A DNA stretch of 64,000 bases from Alloalcanivorax venustensis ISO4 (lineage in GTDB: Bacteria > Pseudomonadota > Gammaproteobacteria > Pseudomonadales > Alcanivoracaceae). Position numbers and translations under genes: made by a program. Positions 28,573 to 38,145 of the stretch are shown here, piece by piece. Each line of letters starts with the position of its first letter. Position 1 is the stretch's first letter. Below the pieces are notes generated by a model. The model had not been told where the DNA came from. It made no database searches and worked only from the letters and a program-made list of their open reading frames with translations. The stretch lies in NCBI RefSeq assembly GCF_015356855.1, contig NZ_ARXR01000011.1, positions 30,768 to 94,767 on the forward strand. Reading direction: 5' to 3'.

Positions 28573-29408
28573 CGGCGGTAGGGGTTGCGGCGCGGCTTGC
28601 GCGGCGGCTTGTCGCCGCGCTGGTGGCGCAGCCGGGCGCGGCCGTAGAGGCCGGTGTATTTCTTGCCTTTCAGATCCACGCGATCGGTGAGCGGTTTGAT
28701 CTCCTGCTCGCTGAGTTCCTGCCAGCGCCCGGTGCGCAGCGACGACGGCAGCGTCAGGTCGCCGAAGCGGATGCGGATCAGCCGCGCCACTTCCAGGTCC
28801 TGGGACTGGAACAGGCGGCGCACTTCCCGGTACTTGCCGCCGGTCAGTCGCACCTTGTACCAGTGGTTGGCGCCCTCGTCGGCGCCGCCGGCGTCCTCAA
28901 TGCTGTCGAACCTGGACACGCCGTCCTCGAGCAGCACGCCGTCCAGCATCGCCTTGCGCTTGTCCTCGCTGAGGGTGCCGTGGACGCGCACCGCGTATTC
29001 GCGGATAAAGCCGTTGGACGGGTGCATCAGCCGGTGGGCCAGCTCACCGTCGGTGGTGAACAGCATCAGCCCGGTGGTGTTGATGTCCAGACGGCCCACC
29101 TGCACCCAGCGCATGCCCTGCAGCTTGGGGAGGTTATCGAACACGGTGGGGCGGCCCTGCGGATCGTTCCGCGAGCACACTTCCCCGACCGGCTTGTGAT
29201 AAATGATCACGCGCCGAACTATGTCTTCTTCCGCCTTCACTCGAATGATCCTGCCGTCGACTCTGATGGTGTCTTCCGGCTCCGCCCGGTCTCCCAGCGT
29301 TGCCACCTGGCCGTTCACGGAAACCCGCCCATCGGCGATCCAGGTTTCCAGTTCACGGCGTGATCCCAGCCCGGTGCGGGCCAGAACTTTCTGTAACTTT
29401 TCACTCAT
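28569..29408 (-). CDS. rluB: 23S rRNA pseudouridine(2605) synthase
   Basis: A 279-aa pseudouridine synthase of the RsuA/RluB group. The N-terminal S4 RNA-binding domain (KLQKVLARTGLGSRRELETWI) precedes a catalytic Asp in GRLDINTTGLMLFTTDGELAHRLMHP. A basic, Arg-rich C-terminal tail (RRNPYRR) follows. The start overlaps scpB by 8 bp; last gene of the trpS-scpA-scpB-rluB run, a conserved gammaproteobacterial order. Confidence 0.94.
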   Translation of the reverse strand: MSEKLQKVLARTGLGSRRELETWIADGRVSVNGQVATLGDRAEPEDTIRVDGRIIRVKAEEDIVRRVIIYHKPVGEVCSRNDPQGRPTVFDNLPKLQGMRWVQVGRLDINTTGLMLFTTDGELAHRLMHPSNGFIREYAVRVHGTLSEDKRKAMLDGVLLEDGVSRFDSIEDAGGADEGANHWYKVRLTGGKYREVRRLFQSQDLEVARLIRIRFGDLTLPSSLRTGRWQELSEQEIKPLTDRVDLKGKKYTGLYGRARLRHQRGDKPPRKPRRNPYRR

Positions 29409-30243
29409 GGGGCGATTGCTCGTCCTCGTCGGCCGCCTTGGCGGCTTGCTCGCCGGTCCCCTCGGCGGGGGCCGGTTTGCGGCGAAATTCCTCTTCGAAG
29501 CCGGCGTTGACGGAATCCACCTTGTCGATGCTCATCAGGGTGGAGTCGTCCAGTTCCGGTTCTTCGTCCAGGGCGGCGAAAATTTCCTCGTTACGGGCTT
29601 CGCGCTCCCCTTCGGTGAGGGCACCGAAGGCGGCCGTGGCGTCGTTGTCGTCATCGGCGCGGTCGCCGCTGTCGGGATCCGGCGCGTCGCTGAGCGCCAG
29701 TTCCTCGTTGAGCTTGTCCAGGTCCTTGATTTCCGACAACGGCGGCAAATCTTCCAGACTTTTCAGATCGAAATAGTCGAGAAACTGCCGGGTGGTGGCG
29801 AACATCGCCGGCCGGCCCGGCACGTCACGGTGGCCGACCACCCGCACCCAGTTGCGCTCCAGCAGGCTCTTGATGATGTGCGAGCTCACCGATACGCCGC
29901 GGATCTCCTCGATCTCGCCCCGCGTGATCGGCTGCCGGTAGGCCACCAGCGCCAGGGTCTCGAGGATCGCGCGACTGTAACGCGGCGGCTTTTCCTGCCA
30001 CAGGCGGCTCACCCAGGGCCCCAGATCCTTGCGCACCTGGAAGCGGAACCCGGACGCCACTTCCTTGAGCTCGATGCCGCGCTCCGCGTAGTCCTCGCTG
30101 ATCTGCTCCAGTGACCGGGACAGATCGGCTTTCTCCGGGCGCTCCTGCTCATCGAACAGCAACAACAGCGCGTCCCGGTCCAGCGGGCCGTCGGCGGCGA
30201 AGATCGCCGCTTCGACGATCTGTTTTATCTTATCCGGCTCCAC
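29401..30243 (-). CDS. scpB: Segregation and condensation protein B
   Basis: A 280-aa kleisin partner of the SMC-ScpAB condensin. It has two winged-helix domains (KQIVEAAIFAADGPLDRDALLLLF; ALVAYRQPITRGEIEEIRGVSV). A long acidic C-terminal extension (residues about 190-280) is absent from short homologues. Two bases after scpA on the same strand. The presence of ScpAB implies an Smc protein elsewhere in the genome. Confidence 0.94.
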   Translation of the reverse strand: MEPDKIKQIVEAAIFAADGPLDRDALLLLFDEQERPEKADLSRSLEQISEDYAERGIELKEVASGFRFQVRKDLGPWVSRLWQEKPPRYSRAILETLALVAYRQPITRGEIEEIRGVSVSSHIIKSLLERNWVRVVGHRDVPGRPAMFATTRQFLDYFDLKSLEDLPPLSEIKDLDKLNEELALSDAPDPDSGDRADDDNDATAAFGALTEGEREARNEEIFAALDEEPELDDSTLMSIDKVDSVNAGFEEEFRRKPAPAEGTGEQAAKAADEDEQSPHE

Positions 30244-30245
30244 GG

Positions 30246-31190
30246 TTACTCATCCTCGTCAGCCTCGTAAGGTTCGTCATCCAGTTCCAGCGCCGCCAGG
30301 GCTTCCGATTCTTCCAGCACCAGGGTTCTAGCCTTCACATGGATGGGGCTGAAGGGCCCGCTCTGCACCAGCTCGATCAGCGACCCTTTGACCAGTTCAA
30401 GAATCGCCAGGAAGCTGACCACCACGCCGAGGCGCCCTTCGCTGGCTTCGAACAATTCCACGAAGGGCACGAATTCCCGGCCTTTCAGGCGGTCCAGCAC
30501 GTTCGCCATGCGCTCCCGGGTGGACAGTTTCTCCCGCGACACCTGGTGGTTCTCGAACATGTCCGCCCGGTACAGCACTTCCTTGAAGGCCAGCAGCAGC
30601 TCGCGCAGATCCACGTCCGGCTGCGCCTTTTCGCGCACGTACTCGGGGCGGCGCGCGGCGGCGATCTGAAAATCCCGCTCCTGGCGCGGCAGGTTGTCGA
30701 TGTCCTCGGCCGCCTGCTTGAAACGCTCGTATTCCTGCAGGCGGCGGATCAGCTCGGCGCGCGGGTCCTCCGCCTCGTCCTCTTCATCGTGCACCGGTCG
30801 CGGCAGCAGGGTGCGCGATTTAATCTCGCCCAGCATCGCCGCCATCACCAGATATTCCGCGGCCAGCTCCAGGTTCATGGCCTTCATCAGCTCCACGTAC
30901 TCCATGTACTGAGTCGTGATCTGGGCCACGGGGATGTCGAGAATATCCAGGTTCTGCCGTTTGATCAGGTACAGCAGCAGATCCAGCGGGCCTTCGAACG
31001 CCTCCAGGAACACTTCCAGGGCGTCCGGCGGTATGTAGAGATCGTCGGGCAGCTTGGTGATCGCCTGGCCGTACATCAGGCCGAACGGCATCTCCGCCTG
31101 GTGCGGCGCCGGCGGCGCCAGCGGGTTACCGGCCTTCGGGACCTGTTGCTTGACCACTTCGTTCATCTGCCCTGGCGTCCCATGGTTCAC
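30246..31190 (-). CDS. scpA: Segregation and condensation protein A (kleisin)
   Basis: A 314-aa kleisin subunit bridging SMC heads. The diagnostic FEGPLDLLLYLIKRQNLDILDIPVAQITTQYMEYV block lies near residues 65-100, with a LLPRP linker, acidic middle and C-terminal winged helix. An N-terminal extension of about 50 residues precedes the ScpA domain. Follows trpS by 2 bp. Confidence 0.94.
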   Translation of the reverse strand: MNHGTPGQMNEVVKQQVPKAGNPLAPPAPHQAEMPFGLMYGQAITKLPDDLYIPPDALEVFLEAFEGPLDLLLYLIKRQNLDILDIPVAQITTQYMEYVELMKAMNLELAAEYLVMAAMLGEIKSRTLLPRPVHDEEDEAEDPRAELIRRLQEYERFKQAAEDIDNLPRQERDFQIAAARRPEYVREKAQPDVDLRELLLAFKEVLYRADMFENHQVSREKLSTRERMANVLDRLKGREFVPFVELFEASEGRLGVVVSFLAILELVKGSLIELVQSGPFSPIHVKARTLVLEESEALAALELDDEPYEADEDE

Positions 31191-31192
31191 CG

Positions 31193-32407
31193 TTACCGGT
31201 ATTGAAGGCCCATTACCGAGCGCACTTCGTCGAGGGTGGCGCGGGCCACTTCGCGGGCCTCTTCACACCCTTCGGAAACAATCGTGCGCACCAGATCCGG
31301 ATTACGCAAATGGTCCTCGGCGCGGCGCCGGATCGGCTCCAGCTCCGCCTGCACCGCTTCGATCACCGGCTTCTTGCACTCCAGGCAGCCGATGCCGGCG
31401 GAGGTGCAGCCTTCCTGAACCCACTGGCGGGTGCGCTCGTCGGAATACACCTTGTGGAACTCCCACACCGGGCACTTCTCCGGCGTGCCCGGATCGCTGC
31501 GGCGCACCCGCGCCGGATCGGTGGGCATGCGGCGGATCTTGGCGTCCACGTCGTCCGGCTCCTCGCGCAGGCTGATGAAGTTGCCGTAGGACTTGGACAT
31601 TTTCTGACCGTCCAGGCCGGGCATCTTCGAGGCCGGCGTAAGCAGCGACTGCGGCTCCGGCAGGATCACCTTGCCGCCGCCTTCCAGGTCCCCGTTCAGG
31701 CGTTCTTTGTCGCCGAGCGTGATGTTCTGCTGGTTCTGCACCAGCGCGCGGGCCGCTTCCAGGGCCGATTCGTCGCCCTGCTCCTGGTACTTGCGGCGGT
31801 TATCGGCGTAGATGCGCGCCTGCTTCTTGCCCATCTTCTTGATCGCCGCGGTCACCGCCTCTTCGAAGCCGGGCTCACGGCCGTAGAGGTGGTTGAAGCG
31901 CCGCGCCACTTCCCGGGTCAGCTCCACATGGGCCACCTGGTCGGCGCCCACCGGCACCTGGCCGGCCCGGTAGATCAGGATGTCCGCCGCCTGCAGCAGC
32001 GGGTAGCCGAGAAAGCCGTAGGTGCTCAGGTCTTTCTCGCGCAGTTTTTCCTGCTGGTCCTTGTAGGTCGGCACCCGTTCCAGCCAGGACAACGGCGTCA
32101 TCATCGACAGCAGCAGATGCAGCTCGGCGTGCTCGGGCACCTGGCTCTGGATGAACAGCGTGGCGGACCCGGGGTTCACCCCGGCGGCCAGCCAGTCGGT
32201 CACCAGGTCCCAGACGTGGCCCTGAATACCGTGCGGATCCTCGTATTCAGTGGTCAGACCGTGCCAGTCCGCGACGAAAAAGAAACACTCGTACTCATGC
32301 TGCAAGCGCGCCCAATTCTTAAGCACGCCATGGTAATGCCCCAAATGCAGGCGCCCGGTGGCGCGCATGCCCGATACCACTCTTTGGGAGGGAACCACGG
32401 AACTCAA
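31193..32407 (-). CDS. trpS: Tryptophanyl-tRNA synthetase
   Basis: A 404-aa class I aminoacyl-tRNA synthetase. The HIGH-type motif is GRLHLGHYHG near residue 19, the Trp-AMP site is VGADQVAHVELTREVARRFN, and the KMSKS loop is GQKMSKSYGN. It is longer than the 334-aa E. coli enzyme because of an insert before KMSKS, a form found in pseudomonads and relatives. First gene of a four-gene run with scpA, scpB and rluB. Confidence 0.95.
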   Translation of the reverse strand: MSSVVPSQRVVSGMRATGRLHLGHYHGVLKNWARLQHEYECFFFVADWHGLTTEYEDPHGIQGHVWDLVTDWLAAGVNPGSATLFIQSQVPEHAELHLLLSMMTPLSWLERVPTYKDQQEKLREKDLSTYGFLGYPLLQAADILIYRAGQVPVGADQVAHVELTREVARRFNHLYGREPGFEEAVTAAIKKMGKKQARIYADNRRKYQEQGDESALEAARALVQNQQNITLGDKERLNGDLEGGGKVILPEPQSLLTPASKMPGLDGQKMSKSYGNFISLREEPDDVDAKIRRMPTDPARVRRSDPGTPEKCPVWEFHKVYSDERTRQWVQEGCTSAGIGCLECKKPVIEAVQAELEPIRRRAEDHLRNPDLVRTIVSEGCEEAREVARATLDEVRSVMGLQYR

Positions 32408-32489
32408 AAGCCGACTCCTGTCGTAACGGCGGAAAGCGGCGATTATAAAGGGAAGAGACGGTGTAAAGACAGGGCTGGGCGCAACCCGC

Positions 32490-33113
32490 TCAGAAGATAG
32501 CGTCCAGCGGACCGGCCCCTTCGCGGACCACCTCCGGGCCGTTACCGTCGGCCAGCGAAATCACGGTGGTCTCGGTGACCCCGCAGAAGCCGCCGTCGAT
32601 GACCAGATCCACCTGCCCCTGCAGGAAGTCGCGCACGTCCTGGGGGTCGGTCAGCGGGAACTCGTCGTCGGGCAGATGGGCGGTGGAGGTCATGATCGGC
32701 CCGCCGTGCTCGTTGAGCAGCGCCTGGCAGATCGGATGATCCGGCACGCGGATGCCGATGGTGCGCTTCTTGGGGTGCATCAGCCGCCGCGGCACCTCGC
32801 TGGTGGCGCTGAGAATGAAGGTGTAGGGCCCCGGCGTGTGCGCCTTGAGCAGCCGGTAGTCCGGGTTGTCCACCTTGGCGTAGGTAGCCAGCACCGACAG
32901 GTCCGGGCACAGCAAAGTGAACTGGTGTTTATTGTCCAGCCGGCGCAGGCGGATCAGGCGATCCAGGGCGTCCTTCTCGCCGATCCCGCAACCCAGAGCG
33001 TAGGTGGTGTCGGTGGGATAGGCGATCAGCCCGCCGCCACGGATCACGTCCACGGCCTGGCGGATCAGGCGCGGCTGGGGTGTTTCGGGGTGGATATGCA
33101 ATACATCGGTCAT
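32490..33113 (-). CDS. yciO: YciO/Sua5-family (L-threonylcarbamoyladenylate synthase-like) protein
   Basis: A 207-aa YrdC/Sua5-fold protein. RNA/nucleotide-binding motifs include GGLIAYPTDTTYALGC and KHQFTLLCPDLS, with a KKRTIGIRVPDHPICQAL segment. The start MTDVLHIHPETPQ overlaps the upstream PHP gene by 4 bp. Its closeness to rnm and trpS matches E. coli yciO; the exact role of YciO, as opposed to TsaC, is not settled. Confidence 0.9.
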   Translation of the reverse strand: MTDVLHIHPETPQPRLIRQAVDVIRGGGLIAYPTDTTYALGCGIGEKDALDRLIRLRRLDNKHQFTLLCPDLSVLATYAKVDNPDYRLLKAHTPGPYTFILSATSEVPRRLMHPKKRTIGIRVPDHPICQALLNEHGGPIMTSTAHLPDDEFPLTDPQDVRDFLQGQVDLVIDGGFCGVTETTVISLADGNGPEVVREGAGPLDAIF

Positions 33114-34006
33114 GGGGCCGCATTCTCCACCCGCGCCCCGGTCGGCGCAACACCCGCCTGGGGCAGCGCCCAGACCGGCGTGCCGTCCGCCGGAAACGGC
33201 GGCAGGCCGCCCAGCGCCAGCCATTTCTGCTGGGGGGAATGGAAATCGCTGCCGCCGGACACCGCCAGGTCGAAATGCCGCCAGCACTCCTCGAGCAGCG
33301 CCGCCTGCTGCGGGCTGAGCCCGGGCATCATCGCCTCCAGGGCCAGGCCACCGGCATTGCGGAAATCGCGCACCAGCTCACGCAGCCGCTTGCGGGTCAG
33401 GCCGTAGGCCTGGGGATGGGCCAGCACCGGAATGCCGCCGGCGGCCAGCAGCTCGGAGACGCCCTCCTCCAGGCTCACCCAGGGGGTCGACACGAAGCCG
33501 GACTGGCCTTTCTTAAGGAAACGGTTGAACGCGTGGCGCTGATCGCGCACCACGCCGGCTTCCACCAGCATTTTCGCGAACCAGGGCCGCCCGGGTGTGT
33601 CGCTGTCGGCCAGCTCGCAGGCCTTGCGGTAGCTGTGTTCCAGCCGGGCCGCCTTGTCCAGGCGGGCGCCGATGCGCACCGCCCGCTCGCGGCGGGCCTC
33701 CAATTGACGGTTGACCCGCTCCACCAGCACCGGCGCTTCCGGGTCCACCCACAGGCCGAGCACGTGGATTTCCCGGCTGCCGCACAGCACCGACAGCTCA
33801 ATGCCCGGCACCAGGGTAATACCGTGCCGATCAGCGGCACGGCGAGCTTCCGGCAGGCCGGCCAGGGTGTCGTGGTCGGTGAGCGCCAGGGCGTCGACGC
33901 CGTGATCGGCGGCGCGGGCCACCAGGTCGGTGGGCGACAGCACGCCGTCCGAGGCCAGGCTGTGGCTGTGGAAATCGGGGCGCTGGAAACGGGTGGTATC
34001 GGTCAT
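33110..34006 (-). CDS. rnm: PHP-domain phosphoesterase, RNase AM (YciV) type
   Basis: A 298-aa metal-dependent 5'-3' exonuclease/phosphatase of the polymerase-and-histidinol-phosphatase fold. Metal ligands appear in DFHSHSLASDG, ALTDHDTLAG, PGIELSV, LAHPQAYG and GGSDFHSP. Start ATG (MTDTTRFQ) is preferred over one 7 codons upstream. It is upstream of yciO and divergent from yciB, as in enterobacteria. Confidence 0.9.
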   Translation of the reverse strand: MTDTTRFQRPDFHSHSLASDGVLSPTDLVARAADHGVDALALTDHDTLAGLPEARRAADRHGITLVPGIELSVLCGSREIHVLGLWVDPEAPVLVERVNRQLEARRERAVRIGARLDKAARLEHSYRKACELADSDTPGRPWFAKMLVEAGVVRDQRHAFNRFLKKGQSGFVSTPWVSLEEGVSELLAAGGIPVLAHPQAYGLTRKRLRELVRDFRNAGGLALEAMMPGLSPQQAALLEECWRHFDLAVSGGSDFHSPQQKWLALGGLPPFPADGTPVWALPQAGVAPTGARVENAAP

Positions 34007-34097
34007 GGCGGGCAAGGTATCACACAACCTGCCCCGGCGGGATGATTTGCGCCGCCGTTCCCGCTACCATCGGCGGTCCCGGTAAGGATGCGTGTCC

Positions 34098-34739
34098 ATG
34101 AAGCAATTGTTTGATTATCTCCCCGTGGTGGTGTTTTTCGGCCTCTATTTTCTCAGTGGCCGCGACATCATGCTCGCCACCTGGGGCATCATCGCCGCCA
34201 CCAGCTTTCAGGTGGTCGCCGGCCGTCTGATCTGGAAGCGCTGGCACAGGCTGCACCTGATGGTGCTGGCCGTCACCCTGGTGTTCGGCGGCCTCACCCT
34301 GCTGCTGCGCGATGATGTGTTTATTAAATGGCGGCCGTCGATCATCAGCTTCGTGCTGGCGGCGGTGCTGCTGGGCGGGCATTTCCTGCGCGAGCGCAAT
34401 CTGCTGCAGCGGCTGTGCGAAAAGCTGATGATCAGCGGTTTCGGCCGCGTGGTGGCGCTGGGCGCTGCCCAGTGGACCCGCTTGAATCTGGCTTTCGTGC
34501 TGTACTTCATCTTTCTGGGCGCGCTCAATCTGTTCATCGCCTATACGTTCAGCACCGACTTCTGGGTCAATTTCAAACTGTTCGGCTTCACCGCCATCCA
34601 GATGGTGTTCTACGTGGCGGTGTTCCTGTATTTCTACCGGCACATTTCCGAAGAAGACCGCAAACAACTGTTCCACCAGGAGAAATCCGCCAAGGAATCG
34701 AAGAAAAAGGACGACGATGCTGTACGCGATAATCAGTGA
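34098..34739 (+). CDS. yciB: Inner-membrane septation protein YciB (IspZ)
   Basis: A 213-aa protein with five to six membrane helices ([15 protein letters not shown] at the N-terminus, [21 protein letters not shown] in the middle). It is involved in envelope and septum integrity. A GTG two codons earlier is possible, but ATG 34098 matches the family. A charged C-terminal tail ([12 protein letters not shown]) extends past the usual end. Overlaps yciI by 23 bp. Confidence 0.94.
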   Translation: MKQLFDYLPVVVFFGLYFLSGRDIMLATWGIIAATSFQVVAGRLIWKRWHRLHLMVLAVTLVFGGLTLLLRDDVFIKWRPSIISFVLAAVLLGGHFLRERNLLQRLCEKLMISGFGRVVALGAAQWTRLNLAFVLYFIFLGALNLFIAYTFSTDFWVNFKLFGFTAIQMVFYVAVFLYFYRHISEEDRKQLFHQEKSAKESKKKDDDAVRDNQ

Positions 34740-35016
34740 AGACGTGGCCGACTCCCTGCCGCTGCGCAAGACCGCCCGCCCCGACCATATCGCCCGCCTG
34801 GAGCGGCTGCGTGATCAGGGCCGCCTGATTCTGGCCGGGCCGCTGCCGGCGGTGGACAGCGAGGACCCCGGCGATGCCGGCTTCAGCGGCTCGCTGGTGG
34901 TGGCGGAGTTCGAATCGCTGCAGGCGGCCCGTGACTGGGCCGACGCCGACCCCTATGTGGCCGCCGGCGTCTACGCGCACGTCCAGGTGAAGCCCTTCAA
35001 GGCCGTCCTGCCCTGA
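34717..35016 (+). CDS. yciI: YciI-family protein
   Basis: A 99-aa dimeric alpha-beta ferredoxin-fold protein of unknown function, with possible dehydrochlorinase-like chemistry. The family His/Asp region is visible in [28 protein letters not shown] and the C-terminal block [17 protein letters not shown]. Coupled to yciB, the conserved arrangement. Confidence 0.93.
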   Translation: MLYAIISEDVADSLPLRKTARPDHIARLERLRDQGRLILAGPLPAVDSEDPGDAGFSGSLVVAEFESLQAARDWADADPYVAAGVYAHVQVKPFKAVLP

Positions 35017-35125
35017 GTTTTTACAAAATCGATCCGCGAAGCGCCGGAAAATGTGACTATTTCGGCGCCATTGCCGCCGAGGGTTGCCTAAACTTCGCGC
35101 CTTGAAAACTAAGGAGTACCTCTTA

Positions 35126-35785
35126 ATGCTCGTTCGCTGGCTCTGCTTCGTGCTGATTGCCCTGCTGTCCACACCGGCCCTGGCCGCCACCGCCTGGATC
35201 GACGATGAAATCTATGTGCCGGTGCGCTCCGGCGCCGGCTCCGGCTACCGCATCGTCCATCGTGGCCTGAAAAGCGGCACCCGGGTGGAATTTCTGGGGG
35301 AAGACGGTGACTGGGCGCACATCCGCTTCAGCGATAACGAAGGCTACATCCCCAAGCAGTACATCAGCCGCTCCCCCACCGCCGCCATCCGCCTGGAGCA
35401 GATCAGCGGTGACAGCAAGGAGATGGAAAGCCGCATGACCGAAATGCGCGAGCGCCTGAGTAGCGTGGAAACGGAGCGCGACCGCCTCAGTGCCGAAAAC
35501 GAAGAGCTTAAGGGTTCCCTGAGCAGCCGCAGCGACGAGCTGGAAAACCTGCGCGACGTGGCCGCCGATCCGATCCGCCTGGATCAGGCCAACCGCCGTC
35601 TCAACGAAGAGCTCAGCATGCTGCGCTCGGAGCTCGACCAGGTGAAAGCGGAAAACGCCATGCTGCGCGGTAATAACACCTCCCAGCAATGGATCACCGG
35701 GGTCGGCATTCTGATTCTCGGCGCCATCGCCGGCCTGCTGCTGAAATCCAAGTCCGGCCGCCGCCGCAGCACCTGGGCCAACTGA
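35126..35785 (+). CDS. TIGR04211-family SH3 domain membrane protein (YgiM-like)
   Basis: A 219-aa envelope protein. Signal peptide (residues 1-22, VLIALLSTPALAA), bacterial SH3 domain (WIDDEIYVPVRSGAGSGYRIVHRGLKSGTRVEFL), a coiled coil of about 100 residues (MTEMRERLSSVETERDRLSAENEELKG) and a C-terminal membrane helix near 190-208 with a basic tail. Role unknown. The start MLVRWLC is chosen for the signal peptide. A 14-bp motif at 35077-35090 just upstream recurs upstream of the DUF349 gene. Confidence 0.9.
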   Translation: MLVRWLCFVLIALLSTPALAATAWIDDEIYVPVRSGAGSGYRIVHRGLKSGTRVEFLGEDGDWAHIRFSDNEGYIPKQYISRSPTAAIRLEQISGDSKEMESRMTEMRERLSSVETERDRLSAENEELKGSLSSRSDELENLRDVAADPIRLDQANRRLNEELSMLRSELDQVKAENAMLRGNNTSQQWITGVGILILGAIAGLLLKSKSGRRRSTWAN

Positions 35786-35791
35786 GCGGCG

Positions 35792-36768
35792 TCAGCCGTC
35801 CAGGCGGCCGAACAGGGTCTCCAACCGCACGGTAAAGCCGTTCACCCCCTGATAGCCCTGATCCCGGGGCCACAGCACGAACGGCTCCACTTCCACGAAC
35901 AGCCACGGCCGCCACACCTGGCGCCGGTAGCGCACGTAACAGCGGTAGCTGTCCACCCGCGCCTCCGGCTTGGTGAAGCCGGCGGCCCCGGCGCCCAGAT
36001 TCCAGGCCGCTTTGTCGCCGGCGCGCAGGAACAGATTCACCCCCTGGAACAGCCCCAGCCCGCGCCCGTCCTCGTTTAATTCCTCGCTGTACTGAATCTC
36101 GCTGGCCAGGCGCACGCTGGCCGTATCGGTCAAGGCGCGGTCGACCTCGAACAGGGAGCGGCTGCGCCAGCCTTTGGGGTCCCGCCACTCCACCCGCTCG
36201 GTGAACCGCAGCCAGGCCCATTCATTGAACAGGGGGTGGACGCTGCGGTAACGGAGCCGGGTAAAGGTGGTCAGGTCGGAGCGCACGCCGGTGTCCAGGT
36301 CCAGGTCCATGGCCTCGGTGCGGTTGATCACCCAGCGCAGCGCGCCGCGAAAGCCGCTGTCGTCCTCGCCGGCACCGGTGATTTCGGAAGCCTGCGGGCC
36401 GTCGGCGACGGTGTCGTCCTCGTTGCTGCGAAACAGCAGGGAAAGGCGTCGCTCGGCGCTCGGCAACCACACCCGGGCGTCCACATCCAGGTCGCGGTCG
36501 TCCAGGTCGTCGTCTCGCCAGGTGCGCTCGCCGGTGATTCGCACCAGGCTGCCGGCGGGCTCGTTGCTGGTGCTGAGCGGGTCGGCGAAAAAGCCGTCCA
36601 CCCAGCGGCTCGGCCAGCACAGGCCGCGGGAGAGCCAGTCGTGGGTGCGGTCCACCCAGAGGGAGCGCGGTCCCTGGGTACAGGGATCCGTGGAGATCGC
36701 GGGGCCGCCGTCCCGGGTAACGGAAGCCCCACCATACAAAGTATCAACAGCCCGGAAAGTCGCCTCAT
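35792..36768 (-). pseudogene. Outer-membrane barrel-like protein, apparent frameshift after the signal peptide
   Basis: The main frame (to about 36700) encodes a barrel-like protein of about 300 residues (STDPCTQGPRSLWVDRTHDWLSRGLCWPSRWVDGFF ... ends LETLFGRLDG), with aromatic-rich strands. It has no plausible start or signal in that frame. A good signal peptide, MRRLSGLLILCMVGLPLPGTAA, starts at 36768 in a different frame and runs out within 25 codons. A single-base indel near 36690-36705 would join the two. Either the gene is inactivated or there is a sequence error. Function unknown. Confidence 0.7.
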
Positions 36769-36810
36769 GACGACAGCATAGCGCCGCCCGGAGGCGGCGG
36801 GAATTACCGA

Positions 36811-37992
36811 TCAACCCACCGCGCCGGAATCCTTGAAGGCCTGGATATCCTCGTCGCTGAAGCCGTGGTCGGCCAGCACTTCGTCGCTGTGCTGCCCGAG
36901 ACGGGCACCGCTGAAACGGTAGCCCACCGGCGTGGCGGAGAACTTGAACGGCGACGCCACCTGGCGCTGCTTGCCGCCGTCGTGGCGCGGCACCTCCACC
37001 ACCATGTCGCGGGCCTTCAGCTGCGGATGCTCGGTGGCTTCGGAGAAACTCAGCACCGGCTCCACGCAGCAATCCAGATCGGCGAATACCCGGCACCAGT
37101 GGTCGTAGTCCTGGCCGCCGATCACCTCGGCGATCTCCGCTTTCACTTCCGCCACCACGGTCGGGTCCAGGGTCATGCCCTTACTGGTCAGTTCCGGCTT
37201 GCCGATGGCCTGGCAGAACTGGGTGAAGAACTGCGGCTCCAGGCCGGCCACGGACATAAAGCGTCCGTCGCGGGTGCGGTAGCAGTCATAGAAGCCGCCA
37301 CCGTTGAGCTGGGTGGTCTCCAGGTCCGGGTCCTGCCCGCCCACCAGGGCCGGCGGCGCGGCCAGGCCGTGCAGGCTGAAGGCGGCGTCGGTCATGGAGA
37401 TGTCCACGTGCTGGCCCTCGCCGGTGCTCTGGCGGTGGATCACCGCCGCCAGCACGCCCATCACCGCATGGCAGGAACCGCCGGCGATGTCCGCCACCTG
37501 GAACGCCATCGGCGCCGGGCCGGAGGCCTTGCGGCCGTTGTAGGCGGTCATGCCGGCGATCGACAGATAGTTCAGATCGTGGCCGGCCCGGTCCCGGTAG
37601 GGCCCGTCCTGGCCGTAGCCGGTGATCGAGCAGTAGATCAGCCCCGGGTTGATCGCCTTAAGGTCTTCGTAGCCCACGCCCAGGCGGTCCATGACCCCGG
37701 GCCGGAACTGCTCGACGATAATGTCGTACTCGGCCACCAGACGCCGGATGATCTCCTTGCCTTCCGGCTTCTTCAGATCCACGGCGATCGACCGCTTGGA
37801 GCGGTTGATATAGCCGTGCACCGCCGACACGCCGTCCTCGGACGGCGGCAGCAAGCGCACCATGTCCGGGCGGGTCGGTGATTCCACGCGCAGCACCTCG
37901 GCTCCCATGTCGGCCAGCATCAGGGTCGCGAACGGACCGGGCAACAGGGTGGAAAAATCCAGAACTTTCAAAGACGCCAGGGGACCACTCAT
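36811..37992 (-). CDS. CaiB/BaiF family III CoA-transferase
   Basis: A 393-aa class III CoA-transferase or 2-methylacyl-CoA racemase-type enzyme. The N-terminal KVLDFSTLLPGPFATLMLADMGAEVLRVE, the catalytic Asp in DRAGHDLNYLSIAGM and the QVADIAGGSCHAVMG block are characteristic. Start MSGPLASLKVLDF; an upstream extension is unlikely. The substrate is unknown: carnitine-like, branched-chain or dicarboxylic acyl-CoA are all possible in a hydrocarbon degrader. Confidence 0.92.
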   Translation of the reverse strand: MSGPLASLKVLDFSTLLPGPFATLMLADMGAEVLRVESPTRPDMVRLLPPSEDGVSAVHGYINRSKRSIAVDLKKPEGKEIIRRLVAEYDIIVEQFRPGVMDRLGVGYEDLKAINPGLIYCSITGYGQDGPYRDRAGHDLNYLSIAGMTAYNGRKASGPAPMAFQVADIAGGSCHAVMGVLAAVIHRQSTGEGQHVDISMTDAAFSLHGLAAPPALVGGQDPDLETTQLNGGGFYDCYRTRDGRFMSVAGLEPQFFTQFCQAIGKPELTSKGMTLDPTVVAEVKAEIAEVIGGQDYDHWCRVFADLDCCVEPVLSFSEATEHPQLKARDMVVEVPRHDGGKQRQVASPFKFSATPVGYRFSGARLGQHSDEVLADHGFSDEDIQAFKDSGAVG

Positions 37993-38145
37993 GAACACCG
38001 CTCCTTCAATTCGAAAACCCGACCCTACCCGCTCGCGGTAGCCTCGCCAATGGCAGCCCTGGTCGCCCGAGTGACCGAAACTGACATGGGGCCGGCCCGC
38101 CATCTGCGCTAGCATGCGCGCTTACTCCGCAACCGTGTAACGCTG

